From positions 48,675 through 112,674 of the forward strand of contig JBGAPZ010000007.1 of the NCBI GenBank assembly GCA_044220975.1: a stretch of DNA of 64,000 nucleotides. The letters run 5' to 3'. This DNA is from SZUA-430 sp044220975 (GTDB lineage Bacteria > Pseudomonadota > Alphaproteobacteria > Micropepsales > Micropepsaceae). Below are positions 16,677 through 25,759 of this stretch, piece after piece; the stretch's first letter is position 1; every line of letters begins with the position of its first letter. Made by a program: the position numbers and the translations under genes. Below the pieces are notes generated by a model. The model had not been told where the DNA came from. It worked only from the letters and a program-made list of their open reading frames with translations, and made no database searches.

Positions 16677-17740
16677 CTTGACAGCCACTCGATCCATGCG
16701 CCGTGCGGGTGTGCGTTTGCGATTTTCTTCGTTTCGCCGCCTGGCCAGAGCGTGAGCCGGAGTTCGGGCGGTAAGTCGGGTGTGTATTGTTCGAGGCTGA
16801 GCCAGGCGAGCGGGGCTTTGGACGTTGCGCGTTCGCCGGTCGATTTCAGGAGTGCTTCGATTTTGTGACGCGTATCTTTGGCGATGTATTGCCAGACGAT
16901 CGTGTGGGCGACGACGGTCGCGGCGCCTTGCACCCGTGCTGCGAGCTGGCGCTCGAGCCATTCGCCGGCGTCGGCCTTTTCGAGCGGCGGCTTTTCGCGT
17001 TGCGCGAGCGCAATAGCGGCTTCGACGCGGGCCAGGCGGGATTTTTGTTCCGGCCAGACGTAGGCGATCAGGCGGTCGGCGGCGCCGGGTGCGGTCAAGT
17101 CGATCGGCGCGCGGTCGCAGCCGCGCTTGGCGACGACCGTGGGCAAGCGTTCGACGTTGCACCAAGGCCCGCGCCATTCTGCGTCGATCACGACATGCGC
17201 GCCCTTATCGCCGATGAAGCGATCGCCGTAGCGGTAGGCGAAGCGATCCCAGAGAAGATTCAGTCCGGCGCTCGCACCGATCTCCAGGATCGAGAGCGGC
17301 AAGCCGGTGCGGCGTGCGATTTCCGCATATCCCGGCATTAAGACGGCGGAGCGACCGGTCTCGTTCGTTTGCGGTGGACCGGATAAGATGTCCTCGACGA
17401 AGACGCGGTTTGCCTTCGTTGCGTCTTCAATGGCGCGTGCGCCGGCTGCAGCGTCCCAGGGTTTTTCGCCGTGTCCGGGGTAGAATGCCGCGAGCTCCGG
17501 TGCGCGTCCGATCCTGACCATCAGATGCAGTGCGCCTGTCGCGCGCAGCAACAGTGCGTCCGCAAGCGGATTGCCCGGCCACGGCACCATCAGCCCCGCC
17601 AACGTTCCGCCCAATGTTAGGTTTTCGCGGATCGCTTTCAGGACATTCGCCGTAAACGGTGCGCCGTTCGCGTCGCACCACGCGATCTGAATGTCGGCCG
17701 CGCGTGTGACTTCGTCGAGCGTTGCGGGGGCTTTGTCCAT
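16673..17740 (-). CDS. DUF2332 family protein
   Basis: 355 residues matching the DUF2332 family over the full length. Marks are VPWPGNPLADALLLRATGALH, ILEIGASAGLNLLWDRFAYRYG and the C-terminal VAHTIVWQYIAKDTR. The EIGASAGLN segment resembles the glycine motif of SAM-dependent methyltransferases, so a methyltransferase-like fold is possible, but no activity is known for the family. It is a single gene between the MarR and EamA genes. Confidence 0.88.
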   Translation of the reverse strand: MDKAPATLDEVTRAADIQIAWCDANGAPFTANVLKAIRENLTLGGTLAGLMVPWPGNPLADALLLRATGALHLMVRIGRAPELAAFYPGHGEKPWDAAAGARAIEDATKANRVFVEDILSGPPQTNETGRSAVLMPGYAEIARRTGLPLSILEIGASAGLNLLWDRFAYRYGDRFIGDKGAHVVIDAEWRGPWCNVERLPTVVAKRGCDRAPIDLTAPGAADRLIAYVWPEQKSRLARVEAAIALAQREKPPLEKADAGEWLERQLAARVQGAATVVAHTIVWQYIAKDTRHKIEALLKSTGERATSKAPLAWLSLEQYTPDLPPELRLTLWPGGETKKIANAHPHGAWIEWLSS

Positions 17741-17811
17741 GCCTCGGCGATACGCTCAGGCCCACGGTCAATCAAGCTTGATCCGTGCAATCAACGTTCG
17801 ATTGCCGACGC

Positions 17812-18648
17812 CTAGGTCGAAGGATCGACGGGCTGGCGGCCACGGATCGCGAGAATGCCAACTCCGACAAACGCCGTCGCGGCGCCTAGGACGATGCGCG
17901 TCGTCATCGGCTCATGGAGGACCGCGATGCCGAAGACGACGCCAAGGATCGGCGACAGCAGGGAGAGCGGCGCGATGAGCGAGACCTCATAACGCTGCAG
18001 TAGATAATAATAGCCGTTGTGGCCCACGAGGCTTGCGCCGAACGCCGTGAATAAGAGCGCGCCCCAAGCAACCCAACTGGCGTTCGCGATCGCGTCCACC
18101 TGGCCGGTTTCGAACAAGAGGCTGGCCAGTAGCAGGCAAGGCGCCGTGATTGCGGACGTCCAAGATTGAAGTTGGAACACTCCGACGTTCGTCAACCGGC
18201 GCATGTAGATCGCGGCGATCGCGCCGGACAAAGCTGCAGCAGCGCCGAACAAGACGCCCGTCAGCGAATCGAAAACATGGGGGTCGAAGCTGACGATCAT
18301 GACGCGGCGCCAATGGACCACTTCGCCCAGAAACACGATCGAGAGCATCGTCGCGAACGGCACATTGAGTTGCACGATGACCGCCATGACGGATGCCGCG
18401 GTCAAGGACACGCCGACAAACATCAGGCCGAAATGAACGGCGCCATTGAACATCGCAATGACAGCGATATCGCGCATGCGGCCGGGCGCCACTTTCAGGA
18501 ACGGGATCAGAAGCACGAACAGGATCGCGAAACGCAAACCCGCAAATAGCAATGGCGGAACCTCGCCGACGCCCACTTTGGCGGCAACGAAGTTGAAGCC
18601 CCAGATCGTGCAGATCAGGAGCATGAACAGAAGATGCTGTGGCGCCAT
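17812..18648 (-). CDS. EamA/DMT-family transporter with an internal deletion
   Basis: 278 residues from ATG 18648; TTG 18684 is an in-frame alternative. The protein has the two-repeat EamA layout (TIWGFNFVAAKVG at the start; LSPILGVVFGIAVLHEP in repeat 2). Normally WRR is followed by about 12-15 residues of a helix (LGIALAFAG-like) before the VSFDPHVF part. Here WRRVMIVSFDPHVF joins directly, so about half of the helix is missing in frame. Nine and a half helices remain instead of ten. Drug/metabolite efflux is the family role; transport by this copy is doubtful. Confidence 0.83.
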   Translation of the reverse strand: MAPQHLLFMLLICTIWGFNFVAAKVGVGEVPPLLFAGLRFAILFVLLIPFLKVAPGRMRDIAVIAMFNGAVHFGLMFVGVSLTAASVMAVIVQLNVPFATMLSIVFLGEVVHWRRVMIVSFDPHVFDSLTGVLFGAAAALSGAIAAIYMRRLTNVGVFQLQSWTSAITAPCLLLASLLFETGQVDAIANASWVAWGALLFTAFGASLVGHNGYYYLLQRYEVSLIAPLSLLSPILGVVFGIAVLHEPMTTRIVLGAATAFVGVGILAIRGRQPVDPST

Positions 18649-18787
18649 CGACCGGCTTGTGAAATAGCGATTCAACTGCGACAAAAGCCGATATTGTGCG
18701 CAAGCGCTAGGCCTTGTGCGTGCAGGCCTGGTATGCGTTCACCGCCTGGCGTGTGTTACGCTTGGTGAATCACTGGAGGAACTGCCG

Positions 18788-19045
18788 ATGAGCAAAGCCC
18801 CGACAATGCGCGTCAGGCTCACCGACGAAACGACGCTCGATCTACCCGAGAACGAGTTCGTCCAAGTCGTAACGTCAGGGCCCAGCGAAACACAGGAAGA
18901 AGGCTACGTGCGGCTGAACCCGAAGGAGCGCAACAAGGCGCTTTATGGAAAGCTCTCGCGAGTTCGTGCGGCATCACTCGGAAACGGTCAGCACATCGTG
19001 ACCTATCGTGGGATTTTGCAGATCGAAACAGCGCGGCGAATGTAG
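18788..19045 (+). CDS. 85-residue hypothetical protein
   Basis: The start is ATG 18788, with GGAGGAA nine bases upstream. The protein is small, soluble and beta-rich by eye (MRVRLTDETTLDLPENEFVQVV, then GYVRLNPKERNKALYGKLSRVRAASLGNGQHIVTYRGILQIE). I recognise no family. The gene stands alone between the divergent EamA gene and the convergent monooxygenase gene. Confidence 0.65.
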   Translation: MSKAPTMRVRLTDETTLDLPENEFVQVVTSGPSETQEEGYVRLNPKERNKALYGKLSRVRAASLGNGQHIVTYRGILQIETARRM

Positions 19046-19068
19046 CGGGCAGAAGCCACTCGCTCGTT

Positions 19069-20277
19069 CTATTTTTTATTTTGCATTCGCTCGCCTCCCG
19101 CGGCGACATCGTAACCGTACAGCCAATCGTTTCGCGTATGTACGAAGGATGGCACTACGCGCGCTGCGATCCACATTGGGGCGTAGGTCGCCAGTTGCGC
19201 CGCTAGGCCGCGCTTGTGGTAGAGACCCATTTGATTGCGCGCGCCACGTTGAACTTTTGACGTGCGCGGTTTGCGCGCGGCTTCATAAGATTTGAGTGCA
19301 GCCGGGATGTCGCTTGCCGCTTTCAGTTGGCGCGAGAGAACCCAGGCATCCTCGATGCTCATCACTGCGCCTTGCGCGAGAAACGGAAGCATCGGGTGGC
19401 ACGCGTCGCCCAGTAGCGTGACGCGGCCACGACACCATTCTTCCAGCGGATCGCGGTCGAATAGCGCCCACCGGTAGCAGTCCGTTGCTTCGCCGATGAT
19501 GCTGGTCACGGGTTTCGCCCACCCTTTAAAGTCAGCGGCGAGGTCGGCCTTGTCGCCGCGTTCGGTCCAGCTTTCGTTTTGCCAATCAGCGCGCTCGACG
19601 ACGCCGACGAAGTTCACGAGTTCGCCGCGACGCAGATAGTAAGTGACCGCATGGCGGCCCGGGCCTACCCAGACACAGGCCGTCGGGGGCACGAGATCTT
19701 TCGGAAGGCTTGCTGCGGATACCACGACCCGCCAAGCGACATTGCCTGTGAAGCGAGCGGGCGTGGCGCCCAGCATTTGCGTTCGGATCGCGGAATGGAT
19801 GCCGTCGGCGCCGATCAGCACGTCGCCTTGCGCGCGCGTGTTGTCGGTGAAGGTGAGCGTCACGCTGTCGCCGATTTGCGCGTAGCCTTTCACCTCTTTA
19901 TCCATGTGCACGGCGTTCGGCGCGCGCGCACGAAGCGCCTTGCTCAGGATCGAGATCAAGTCGGCGCGGTGAACGTGGTAGTACGGCGCACCATAGCGGC
20001 GGATCGATTCATCCCGCATCGGGATCGAAAATATGCGCACGCCGGTCGGGCCAGTGCGCATTTCCAACGCTTCCGGGCGAAAGGCCACCGCGTCGAGTTC
20101 GTCGCATAACCCCAGCCGTTCGAATACTTTTACGCCGTTTGGGCTGATCTGGATCCCGGCGCCGACTTCATTGAAGACGCTTGAACGTTCGTAGAGTTCG
20201 ACATCGATGCCGGCGTCGATCAGACACAGCGCAGCCGTGACACCGCCGATGCCCCCGCCGGCGATTAACGCTTTCAT
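19069..20277 (-). CDS. FAD-dependent aromatic monooxygenase (salicylate/3-hydroxybenzoate hydroxylase-like)
   Basis: 402 residues of the class A flavoprotein hydroxylase family. The FAD dinucleotide motif is AGGGIGG, the DG motif is VLIGADGIHSAIR, and the third motif is TLLGDACHPMLPFLAQG. GIQISPNGVKVFERLG is typical of salicylate and 3-hydroxybenzoate hydroxylases. It would hydroxylate an aromatic acid with NAD(P)H and oxygen. It is the last gene of a five-gene operon and overlaps the VOC gene stop by four bases (ATGA). The substrate is not defined by sequence. Confidence 0.88.
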   Translation of the reverse strand: MKALIAGGGIGGVTAALCLIDAGIDVELYERSSVFNEVGAGIQISPNGVKVFERLGLCDELDAVAFRPEALEMRTGPTGVRIFSIPMRDESIRRYGAPYYHVHRADLISILSKALRARAPNAVHMDKEVKGYAQIGDSVTLTFTDNTRAQGDVLIGADGIHSAIRTQMLGATPARFTGNVAWRVVVSAASLPKDLVPPTACVWVGPGRHAVTYYLRRGELVNFVGVVERADWQNESWTERGDKADLAADFKGWAKPVTSIIGEATDCYRWALFDRDPLEEWCRGRVTLLGDACHPMLPFLAQGAVMSIEDAWVLSRQLKAASDIPAALKSYEAARKPRTSKVQRGARNQMGLYHKRGLAAQLATYAPMWIAARVVPSFVHTRNDWLYGYDVAAGGERMQNKK

Positions 20278-20966
20278 TCGGCAGCCACGCGCACCGGGGG
20301 TTCGGGCACGCTGAACCGCTTCGAAAACTCGTCGTCGGGCATCGCCAGCATCGCTTTGTAGACGTCGGGCGGATAGACCTGATGCGGTTTGGACGCGTCG
20401 TAGGCCGGTTGCTTCAGCTTCCCGCCTTCGCCCTTGTAAGCGGTAGGCTTCTTGAAGCGTTCCAGTTCTTCGTTGTCGATACCGGCGAGCGCTTGCACTT
20501 CCGGATCGATCCAGGCGCGGGCGTCGATCGCCGTGGCCGACGTCGCGACTTCAAGTGCGAGACCCTCTGGGCCCGCGAAATAGATCGAATGGCACATGCC
20601 GTGGTCGAGCGGACCGATGACGTTGATTCCCCGGGAGCGGATGCGATCGCGCATGTTGAGCAACTCTTCCAACGTGTCGACGTTGAAGGCCACGTGCTGC
20701 ATCGTCCCCGGTGCCGACGGCAAACCCGCATTGCCGGCGTGGCTGACGCCGAGTTGAGCTTTCGTTTCGCGAATCTTCTCGTTGAAGACGAATGCTATCG
20801 ACGCCTTGTCGTTCAAGCGCATGAACCCGTGCCAGGTGCCGGCGACGCCGTGCATCCAGTATAGGGCGACGAGTTCCATACCGAGCACGTCGGAGAAGAA
20901 CTCGATTTGTGCCTTCATGTTGCCGGTCGAGATCGCGAGATGATGCAAGCCGTTTGCGCGGGTCAT
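20274..20966 (-). CDS. VOC-superfamily protein (extradiol dioxygenase/glyoxalase-like)
   Basis: 230 residues. The VOC domain spans about 1-145, with candidate metal ligands His in NGLHHLAIS, His in MQHVAFNV and Glu in GLALEVATS. This is the His-His-Glu set of type I extradiol dioxygenases and other VOC enzymes. A C-terminal tail of about 85 residues (KLKQPAYDASKPHQVYPPDVY onward) is unusual for glyoxalases. Next to an aromatic hydroxylase it may open a dihydroxylated ring, but lyase or isomerase roles are also possible. Confidence 0.82.
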   Translation of the reverse strand: MTRANGLHHLAISTGNMKAQIEFFSDVLGMELVALYWMHGVAGTWHGFMRLNDKASIAFVFNEKIRETKAQLGVSHAGNAGLPSAPGTMQHVAFNVDTLEELLNMRDRIRSRGINVIGPLDHGMCHSIYFAGPEGLALEVATSATAIDARAWIDPEVQALAGIDNEELERFKKPTAYKGEGGKLKQPAYDASKPHQVYPPDVYKAMLAMPDDEFSKRFSVPEPPVRVAAE

Positions 20967-21003
20967 GGTTGAACTCCCAGTGGGTGTCCGGCCGATCTTA
21001 ACC

Positions 21004-22380
21004 TCACGCCGTGCGGAGGTGCCAGCGGTAGTCGAAGTCGGTGACGAGCGCGAAGAAGCGTTCGCATTCCGCGCGCTTTACGGCGGAGAAGACCTTCACG
21101 AAGTCGGCGCCGAAATAGTCTTTGATGAATGCCGAGTCCTCGAACGAGTCGAGGGCGTCGAACCAGTTCAGCATGAGCCCTTCGGTCGTCGTCAGGTAGC
21201 CGTTGCCGGTCGTTGCAGGGCCCGGGTCGATTTTGTTCTTGATGCCGTGGTGCATGCCCGCGAGTACGGCCGCTGCCGCGAGATACGGGTTCGCATCGGC
21301 GCCGCAGATGCGGTGTTCGACGTGGCGGCTTTTCGGCGGACCTGCCGGAATGCGGAACGAGACCGTGCGGTTGTTGACGCCCCAGGTCGGCGCGACCGGC
21401 GCGTAGGTGTTGCGGCGAAAGCGGCGGTAGGAGTTCGCGTTCGGTGCGAAGATCGCCATGCTGTCGTTGATCGTTTTTGCCATACCACCGATCGCGTGAC
21501 GCAACAGATCGTTGCCGGCGGGTTCATCGCTGGCGAAAGCGTTGTTGCCCTTCGCGTCGTTCAGGCTCAAGTGGATGTGCATGCCTGAGCCCGCCGCTTC
21601 CGAGAAGGGCTTCGCCATGAAGCAGGCGATCATGCCGTGGTTCTCGGCCACACCTTTCACCAGGCGTTTGTACTGCGTCGCTTCGTCGACGGCTTGCAGC
21701 GCGTCGGCGCGGTGGGTCAGCGTGATTTCCATTTGGCCGGGCGCGTATTCGCTGATCACGCTTTCGGCGGGCAGATTTTGCGCATCGCAGGCGGCGTAGA
21801 GATCGCGCAGGAACGGATCGTAGTCGTCGAGTTCCTGGATCGAATAGACCTGGATCTGGTCGTTGTAGAGGCCGCCCGGCGCCATCGCGGGGATGATCTT
21901 GCCGTCCTTCGCCGCCGCTTTGTCGAGCAGATAGAATTCGAGTTCGATCGCGATGACCGGGTGCAGGCCATCCTTCTTCATGCGGTCGCAGATGTCGGAA
22001 AGGCGCAGGCGCGGATCGACGCCCGCGGTCGGACCGGAGTCGTGGCGGAACGCGAGGTAGACCTGCCCCGTCTTCTCAAGCCATGGCGTGCGCTTCAGAG
22101 TTCCGGGGATCGGGTGCGCGAAACAATCACGGTCGCCGATCTCCCACAGCATGCCCGCTTCCTCGACGTCTTCGCCGAGGACGGTGAGCGCGAACATAGA
22201 CGACGGAAACGCGCGGCCGCTTTCATAGACAGACTTCAGCTCATGGGGCCGCAAGCCCTTGCCGCGCTGGATGCCGACGGGGTCGGTCATGATCACGTGC
22301 ACGAGTTCGACGTCGGGATGCTTCTTGAGGAACGTGTCGAGCTCGGTCAGCGGGTCTTGTTGTTTTTTCGGGTCAAGCAT
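21004..22380 (-). CDS. Glutamine-synthetase-like ligase (PuuA / gamma-glutamylamide synthetase type)
   Basis: 458 residues from ATG 22380, which overlaps the aminotransferase stop by 8 bases. GS catalytic-domain marks are IELEFYLL, SEYAPGQMEITLTH, GSGMHIHLSLND and RRFRRNTYAPVAPTWGVNNR, with NPYLAAAAVLAGM near the end. It lacks the adenylylation Tyr region of GlnA and fits the group that joins glutamate to amines by a gamma-glutamyl bond, such as putrescine (PuuA) or aromatic amines. With the aminotransferase and transporter it suggests uptake and activation of an amine substrate. This is inferred from context. Confidence 0.87.
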   Translation of the reverse strand: MLDPKKQQDPLTELDTFLKKHPDVELVHVIMTDPVGIQRGKGLRPHELKSVYESGRAFPSSMFALTVLGEDVEEAGMLWEIGDRDCFAHPIPGTLKRTPWLEKTGQVYLAFRHDSGPTAGVDPRLRLSDICDRMKKDGLHPVIAIELEFYLLDKAAAKDGKIIPAMAPGGLYNDQIQVYSIQELDDYDPFLRDLYAACDAQNLPAESVISEYAPGQMEITLTHRADALQAVDEATQYKRLVKGVAENHGMIACFMAKPFSEAAGSGMHIHLSLNDAKGNNAFASDEPAGNDLLRHAIGGMAKTINDSMAIFAPNANSYRRFRRNTYAPVAPTWGVNNRTVSFRIPAGPPKSRHVEHRICGADANPYLAAAAVLAGMHHGIKNKIDPGPATTGNGYLTTTEGLMLNWFDALDSFEDSAFIKDYFGADFVKVFSAVKRAECERFFALVTDFDYRWHLRTA

Positions 22381-23740
22381 TGCGCAACTCGTCGATCGTT
22401 TCGGCCAAGGCCGCGACGAGGCGGTCGACATCGCCGTGCGTCGTTTGCGGACATATCAGAATCATATTGTGAAACGGAGTTATCATTACACCCCGGTTAA
22501 GAAGCGCTAGGTGAATGCATTTTTCGAGGGTTTCGTGAAAGGCGGCTTCCGCTTCGCGGCCCGTTCGCGGCGGTTTTGCGCAGAACTGAAATTCAACGCG
22601 GGCGCCGATTTGGGTGACAACCCACGGGAGGCTTCGGTCTGAGATGAGCGCGTTAAGCCTGTCGCGGAGCGTTTCGGCGAGCGGGATCATGTGCGCGTAA
22701 GCTGCGTCCGTCATTACGTGCGCGAGGTTCGCGCGCATTGCATGCATTGCGAAGGCGTTCGCGGAAAGCGTCGTGCCCATGCCGGAGTGGCCATGGCCGC
22801 CGGTGTTCGTCTTCGCGCGTGCTTTCTCCATCCGCGTGGCGACGTCTTCGGTAACGCCGAACACCGCGCATGGGATGCCGCCAGCCACGGGCTTGCCGAG
22901 GACGAAGATGTCGGGTTCGAGGCTGTATGCGCGCGTGTAGCCGCCGGGACCGGTCGAGATGGTGTGCGTTTCGTCGATGATGAGCAGCGTGCCGTGCTTG
23001 CGCGTCAGGCGGCGTAGCGCGTCATGGTAGCCGGTGTCGGGCAGTACCATGCCGATGTTCGTCATCGCAGGTTCGGCAAGGACGGCCGCGATATCATCGC
23101 CGGCGAGTGCTGTTTCGAGTGCGGGGATGTCGTTGAACTCGACCACGCGCGTCGTGCGGGGGACGTCGAGCACGTTGCCGAGTTGGCCTGCGCGCGGGAC
23201 GGTTTTGCCGTCGCTCAAGCGCACCATCGTTTCTTGGACGGTGCCGTGGTAGCAGCCGTCGAAGACAAGGATCTTGTCGCGGCCGGTGGCAGCGCGGGCC
23301 CAGCGGAGCGCGTAGCGGTTTGCGTCGGTTGCCGTTGCTGCCACTTGCCAGTAGGGCAGGCCGAAGCGGCGGGCGAGCTCGCTGCCGACCCACACCGCAT
23401 CTTCGGTGGGCAGCATCGTCGTGTAACCCAGCGTTGCTTGTTCGCGGATTGCTTCGGCGACGGGTGCCGGCGCATGACCGAACATTGCGCCGGTGTCGCC
23501 GAGACAGAAATCGGCGTAGGTGTTCCGGTCGACGTCTTTGAACCGTGCGCCGGATGCTTCGGCGACGAAGAGCGGGTACGGCGTCGGCCAGTCGGCCATC
23601 CAGTGCATCGGCACGCCGCCGAACAACACGGCCTTTGCCTGGTCGGAGAGCGTCTTCGATTTTGGGTTGCGGGCAGCAAAGCGATCGCGTTCGCGCGCGG
23701 TGATGCGGGAGATCGCTTCTTCGGAAAATCTGCCGGCTAT
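22373..23740 (-). CDS. Class III aminotransferase (glutamate-1-semialdehyde-aminomutase-like) without a standard start codon
   Basis: About 455 residues of fold-type I PLP enzyme. Marks are DFCLGDTGAMFGHAP, ATATDANRYALRWARAATGR, DGCYHGT, LLIIDETHTI, and the PLP Lys in VLGKPVAGGIPCAVFG. Homologous sequence begins close to IAGRFSEEAI. At that point the codons read CTC-ATC-ATA-GCC, with GGAGG just upstream. No ATG, GTG or TTG is in frame there. The nearest alternatives are a TTG far upstream inside the MFS gene and a GTG about 35 residues downstream. I give ATA 23740 as start; ATC 23743 is possible. It overlaps the MFS stop. Confidence 0.8.
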   Translation of the reverse strand: MAGRFSEEAISRITARERDRFAARNPKSKTLSDQAKAVLFGGVPMHWMADWPTPYPLFVAEASGARFKDVDRNTYADFCLGDTGAMFGHAPAPVAEAIREQATLGYTTMLPTEDAVWVGSELARRFGLPYWQVAATATDANRYALRWARAATGRDKILVFDGCYHGTVQETMVRLSDGKTVPRAGQLGNVLDVPRTTRVVEFNDIPALETALAGDDIAAVLAEPAMTNIGMVLPDTGYHDALRRLTRKHGTLLIIDETHTISTGPGGYTRAYSLEPDIFVLGKPVAGGIPCAVFGVTEDVATRMEKARAKTNTGGHGHSGMGTTLSANAFAMHAMRANLAHVMTDAAYAHMIPLAETLRDRLNALISDRSLPWVVTQIGARVEFQFCAKPPRTGREAEAAFHETLEKCIHLALLNRGVMITPFHNMILICPQTTHGDVDRLVAALAETIDELRNA

Positions 23741-25053
23741 GATGAGGCCTCCGCTGCGCGTTTCAGGCCCGCTTCGATGAAGGTTCCTGCACGCCAATAG
23801 TGATACGCGGCCCAGAGATTGAACGCCATCACCAACAGCAGCGTGTAGCGCAGCGCGTCGGCGCCGTACTGGGGCGTGAGATAATCGCTGAATGCGCCGA
23901 TCATGGCGGAGCCCGCGCCCATGCCAATCAGATTGATGACGAAGAGGAAGAACGCGGAGGTGACTGTGCGCATGCGTACGCCAACGAGGCTCTGCACCAG
24001 TGCCATCGTGGGGCCAAGATAGGAACCGCCTGCGGCTGCTGGAATGCCGATGATGGCGAAGACGAGCGCCGAGTCTTTCACGAGATAGACCGCTGCGCCG
24101 AACGGCAAGCCGAAAAGAATTGCGACCGCGACGACACGCGGGATCAGCTTCACGTCCTTGCGACCGAAGTAATCCGCTATGATACCGCCCAAGAAGATAC
24201 CGAGGCCGGACCCCAAGCCAAAGACGAGTGCCAAGAAGCCGCTCATCTCGGCGGGGCTGAGGCCGTGCGAGCGAACGATGAACGACGGCCACCACAGGAC
24301 GCCGGAGTAGCCGACGATCGTGGTCAGCGTTGCACCCATAATCAGATGAAGCAACGCGGGCTGAGAGAAGATGAAGCGCAGGGTCCGGAAGAACGGCGGC
24401 GACTTGCCTTCGAACGTATGTCCGTCAGCGGCGCCGCGGCGCGGTTCGACCATCGTCATCGCTACGAGAACAGCTATGAGCAAGCCCGGAAAGCCCAGCG
24501 CATAGAAGGCGTAACGCCAGCCATAGGCAGCCGCGATTTGTGCGCCGCCATAGAGGCCTACAACGATGCCGAGCGAGACGCCCTGCGAGTAGATCGCGAG
24601 CGCGGTGCCGCGGTGCTTGATCGAGAACAAGTCCGAGATGATCGCGTGCGACGGCGGGTTCGATCCCGCCTCGCCGACGCCGACGCCGATGCGTGCGATC
24701 ACAAGGTGCGTGAAGTTTTGCGCGAGGCCGCAGACCGCCGTCATCAGCGACCAAATCGCGGTCGCGGCGACGATGACCGCTTTGCGATTGCCGCGATCGG
24801 CATAGATGGCGATCGGAATACCCAGCGTCGCATAGAAAATCGCGAAGGCTGTGCCGTGCAGCAAACCCAGTTGAAGATCTGTCAGTTGGAACTCGGCTTT
24901 GATCGCGGGCAGAAGAATGCCGAGCAGGATGCGATCGGCGTAGTTCGAGATGTAGACGAGCAGCAGGAGCGCCAAAACATAAGCCTTATTCACCGTGCCT
25001 ATGTGGGGCGCCGTTGCGGGCGCAATGGTTTCAGCGGCGCTGTCGACGCTCAT
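23737..25053 (-). CDS. MFS transporter (spinster-like)
   Basis: 438 residues from ATG 25053, with twelve predicted helices. Marks are NYADRILLGILLPAIKAEFQLTD after helix 1, YADRGNRKAVI in loop 2-3, and GVGEAGSNPPSHAIISDLF in helices 4-5. These are typical of spinster-like and aromatic/organic-acid MFS carriers. It is the first gene of the five-gene operon, divergent from the cytochrome c gene, and probably imports the compound the other four enzymes process. Its stop lies inside the start region of the aminotransferase. Confidence 0.9.
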   Translation of the reverse strand: MSVDSAAETIAPATAPHIGTVNKAYVLALLLLVYISNYADRILLGILLPAIKAEFQLTDLQLGLLHGTAFAIFYATLGIPIAIYADRGNRKAVIVAATAIWSLMTAVCGLAQNFTHLVIARIGVGVGEAGSNPPSHAIISDLFSIKHRGTALAIYSQGVSLGIVVGLYGGAQIAAAYGWRYAFYALGFPGLLIAVLVAMTMVEPRRGAADGHTFEGKSPPFFRTLRFIFSQPALLHLIMGATLTTIVGYSGVLWWPSFIVRSHGLSPAEMSGFLALVFGLGSGLGIFLGGIIADYFGRKDVKLIPRVVAVAILFGLPFGAAVYLVKDSALVFAIIGIPAAAGGSYLGPTMALVQSLVGVRMRTVTSAFFLFVINLIGMGAGSAMIGAFSDYLTPQYGADALRYTLLLVMAFNLWAAYHYWRAGTFIEAGLKRAAEASS

Positions 25054-25155
25054 GTGTGCCCTACCCGTTTCTTCTTGTGCGTTTCCTTGGGCACTACATT
25101 GACCGATCGTCGAGGCTCGCGCAAATCTTGAAATTCCGAAACAAGAGGTGACCAC

Positions 25156-25701
25156 ATGCGCGCAGGAGCAACGATACTTGGGTTGGCATTGCTTGCGGGG
25201 TGCGCGCCCGGGTCAGCGCCGCAGGATCCGGTGAAGCGGGGGGAATATCTGGTTACGCTGGCATCGTGTAGCGATTGCCATACGCCGGGATCGCTGCTCG
25301 GCAAGCCGGATATGAGCAAATTCCTGGGCGGCAGCGACGTCGGATTTGTCGTGCCGGAGCTCGGGTATTTTTGGGGTCCCAATCTGACGCCCGACAAGGA
25401 CACGGGACTGGGCAACTGGAGCGAGGCGCAGATCTTGACGGCGCTACGCACCGGCACACGGCCCGATGGGCGGAAGCTTGCGCCGATGATGCCGTGGATG
25501 GCGTATGCGAAGCTCGCCGACGATGACGCGAAAGCGATTGTTGCCTACTTGAAGAGTCTGCCGCCGATTTCGAATAAAGCACCCGGACCGCTCGGCGCGA
25601 ACGAGACGCCGGCGGCGGCATATCAGCAGATCATCTTCCCGAGGCCCGCCGAACCGGCCGCGCCGGCCGATGCCGCACCGGCTACGCCGGCGCCAAATTA
25701 G
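25156..25701 (+). CDS. Cytochrome c lipoprotein
   Basis: 181 residues with AGAGGTG before the ATG. The lipobox is LALLAGC, and one c-type heme motif CSDCH follows near residue 38. The likely axial Met is in LAPMMPWMAYAKL, and the segment GPNLTPDKDTGLGNWSE is typical of dehydrogenase-linked cytochromes c. The C-terminus is Ala/Pro-rich. It would carry electrons in the periplasm, anchored to a membrane. It sits before an AGPS-like flavoprotein, for which it may be an acceptor (inference). Confidence 0.88.
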   Translation: MRAGATILGLALLAGCAPGSAPQDPVKRGEYLVTLASCSDCHTPGSLLGKPDMSKFLGGSDVGFVVPELGYFWGPNLTPDKDTGLGNWSEAQILTALRTGTRPDGRKLAPMMPWMAYAKLADDDAKAIVAYLKSLPPISNKAPGPLGANETPAAAYQQIIFPRPAEPAAPADAAPATPAPN

Positions 25702-25759
25702 GTTTACGGCCTTTGCTTTCGCGCCTACGTTCGCCGCCGCAAAATGATCGAGGCGGCGA

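Noticed and set aside
23800..25131. 443-residue open frame opposite the MFS gene
   Set aside because: It mirrors the hydrophobic codons of the transporter as Asp/Arg/Glu-rich sequence, which is a typical shadow.
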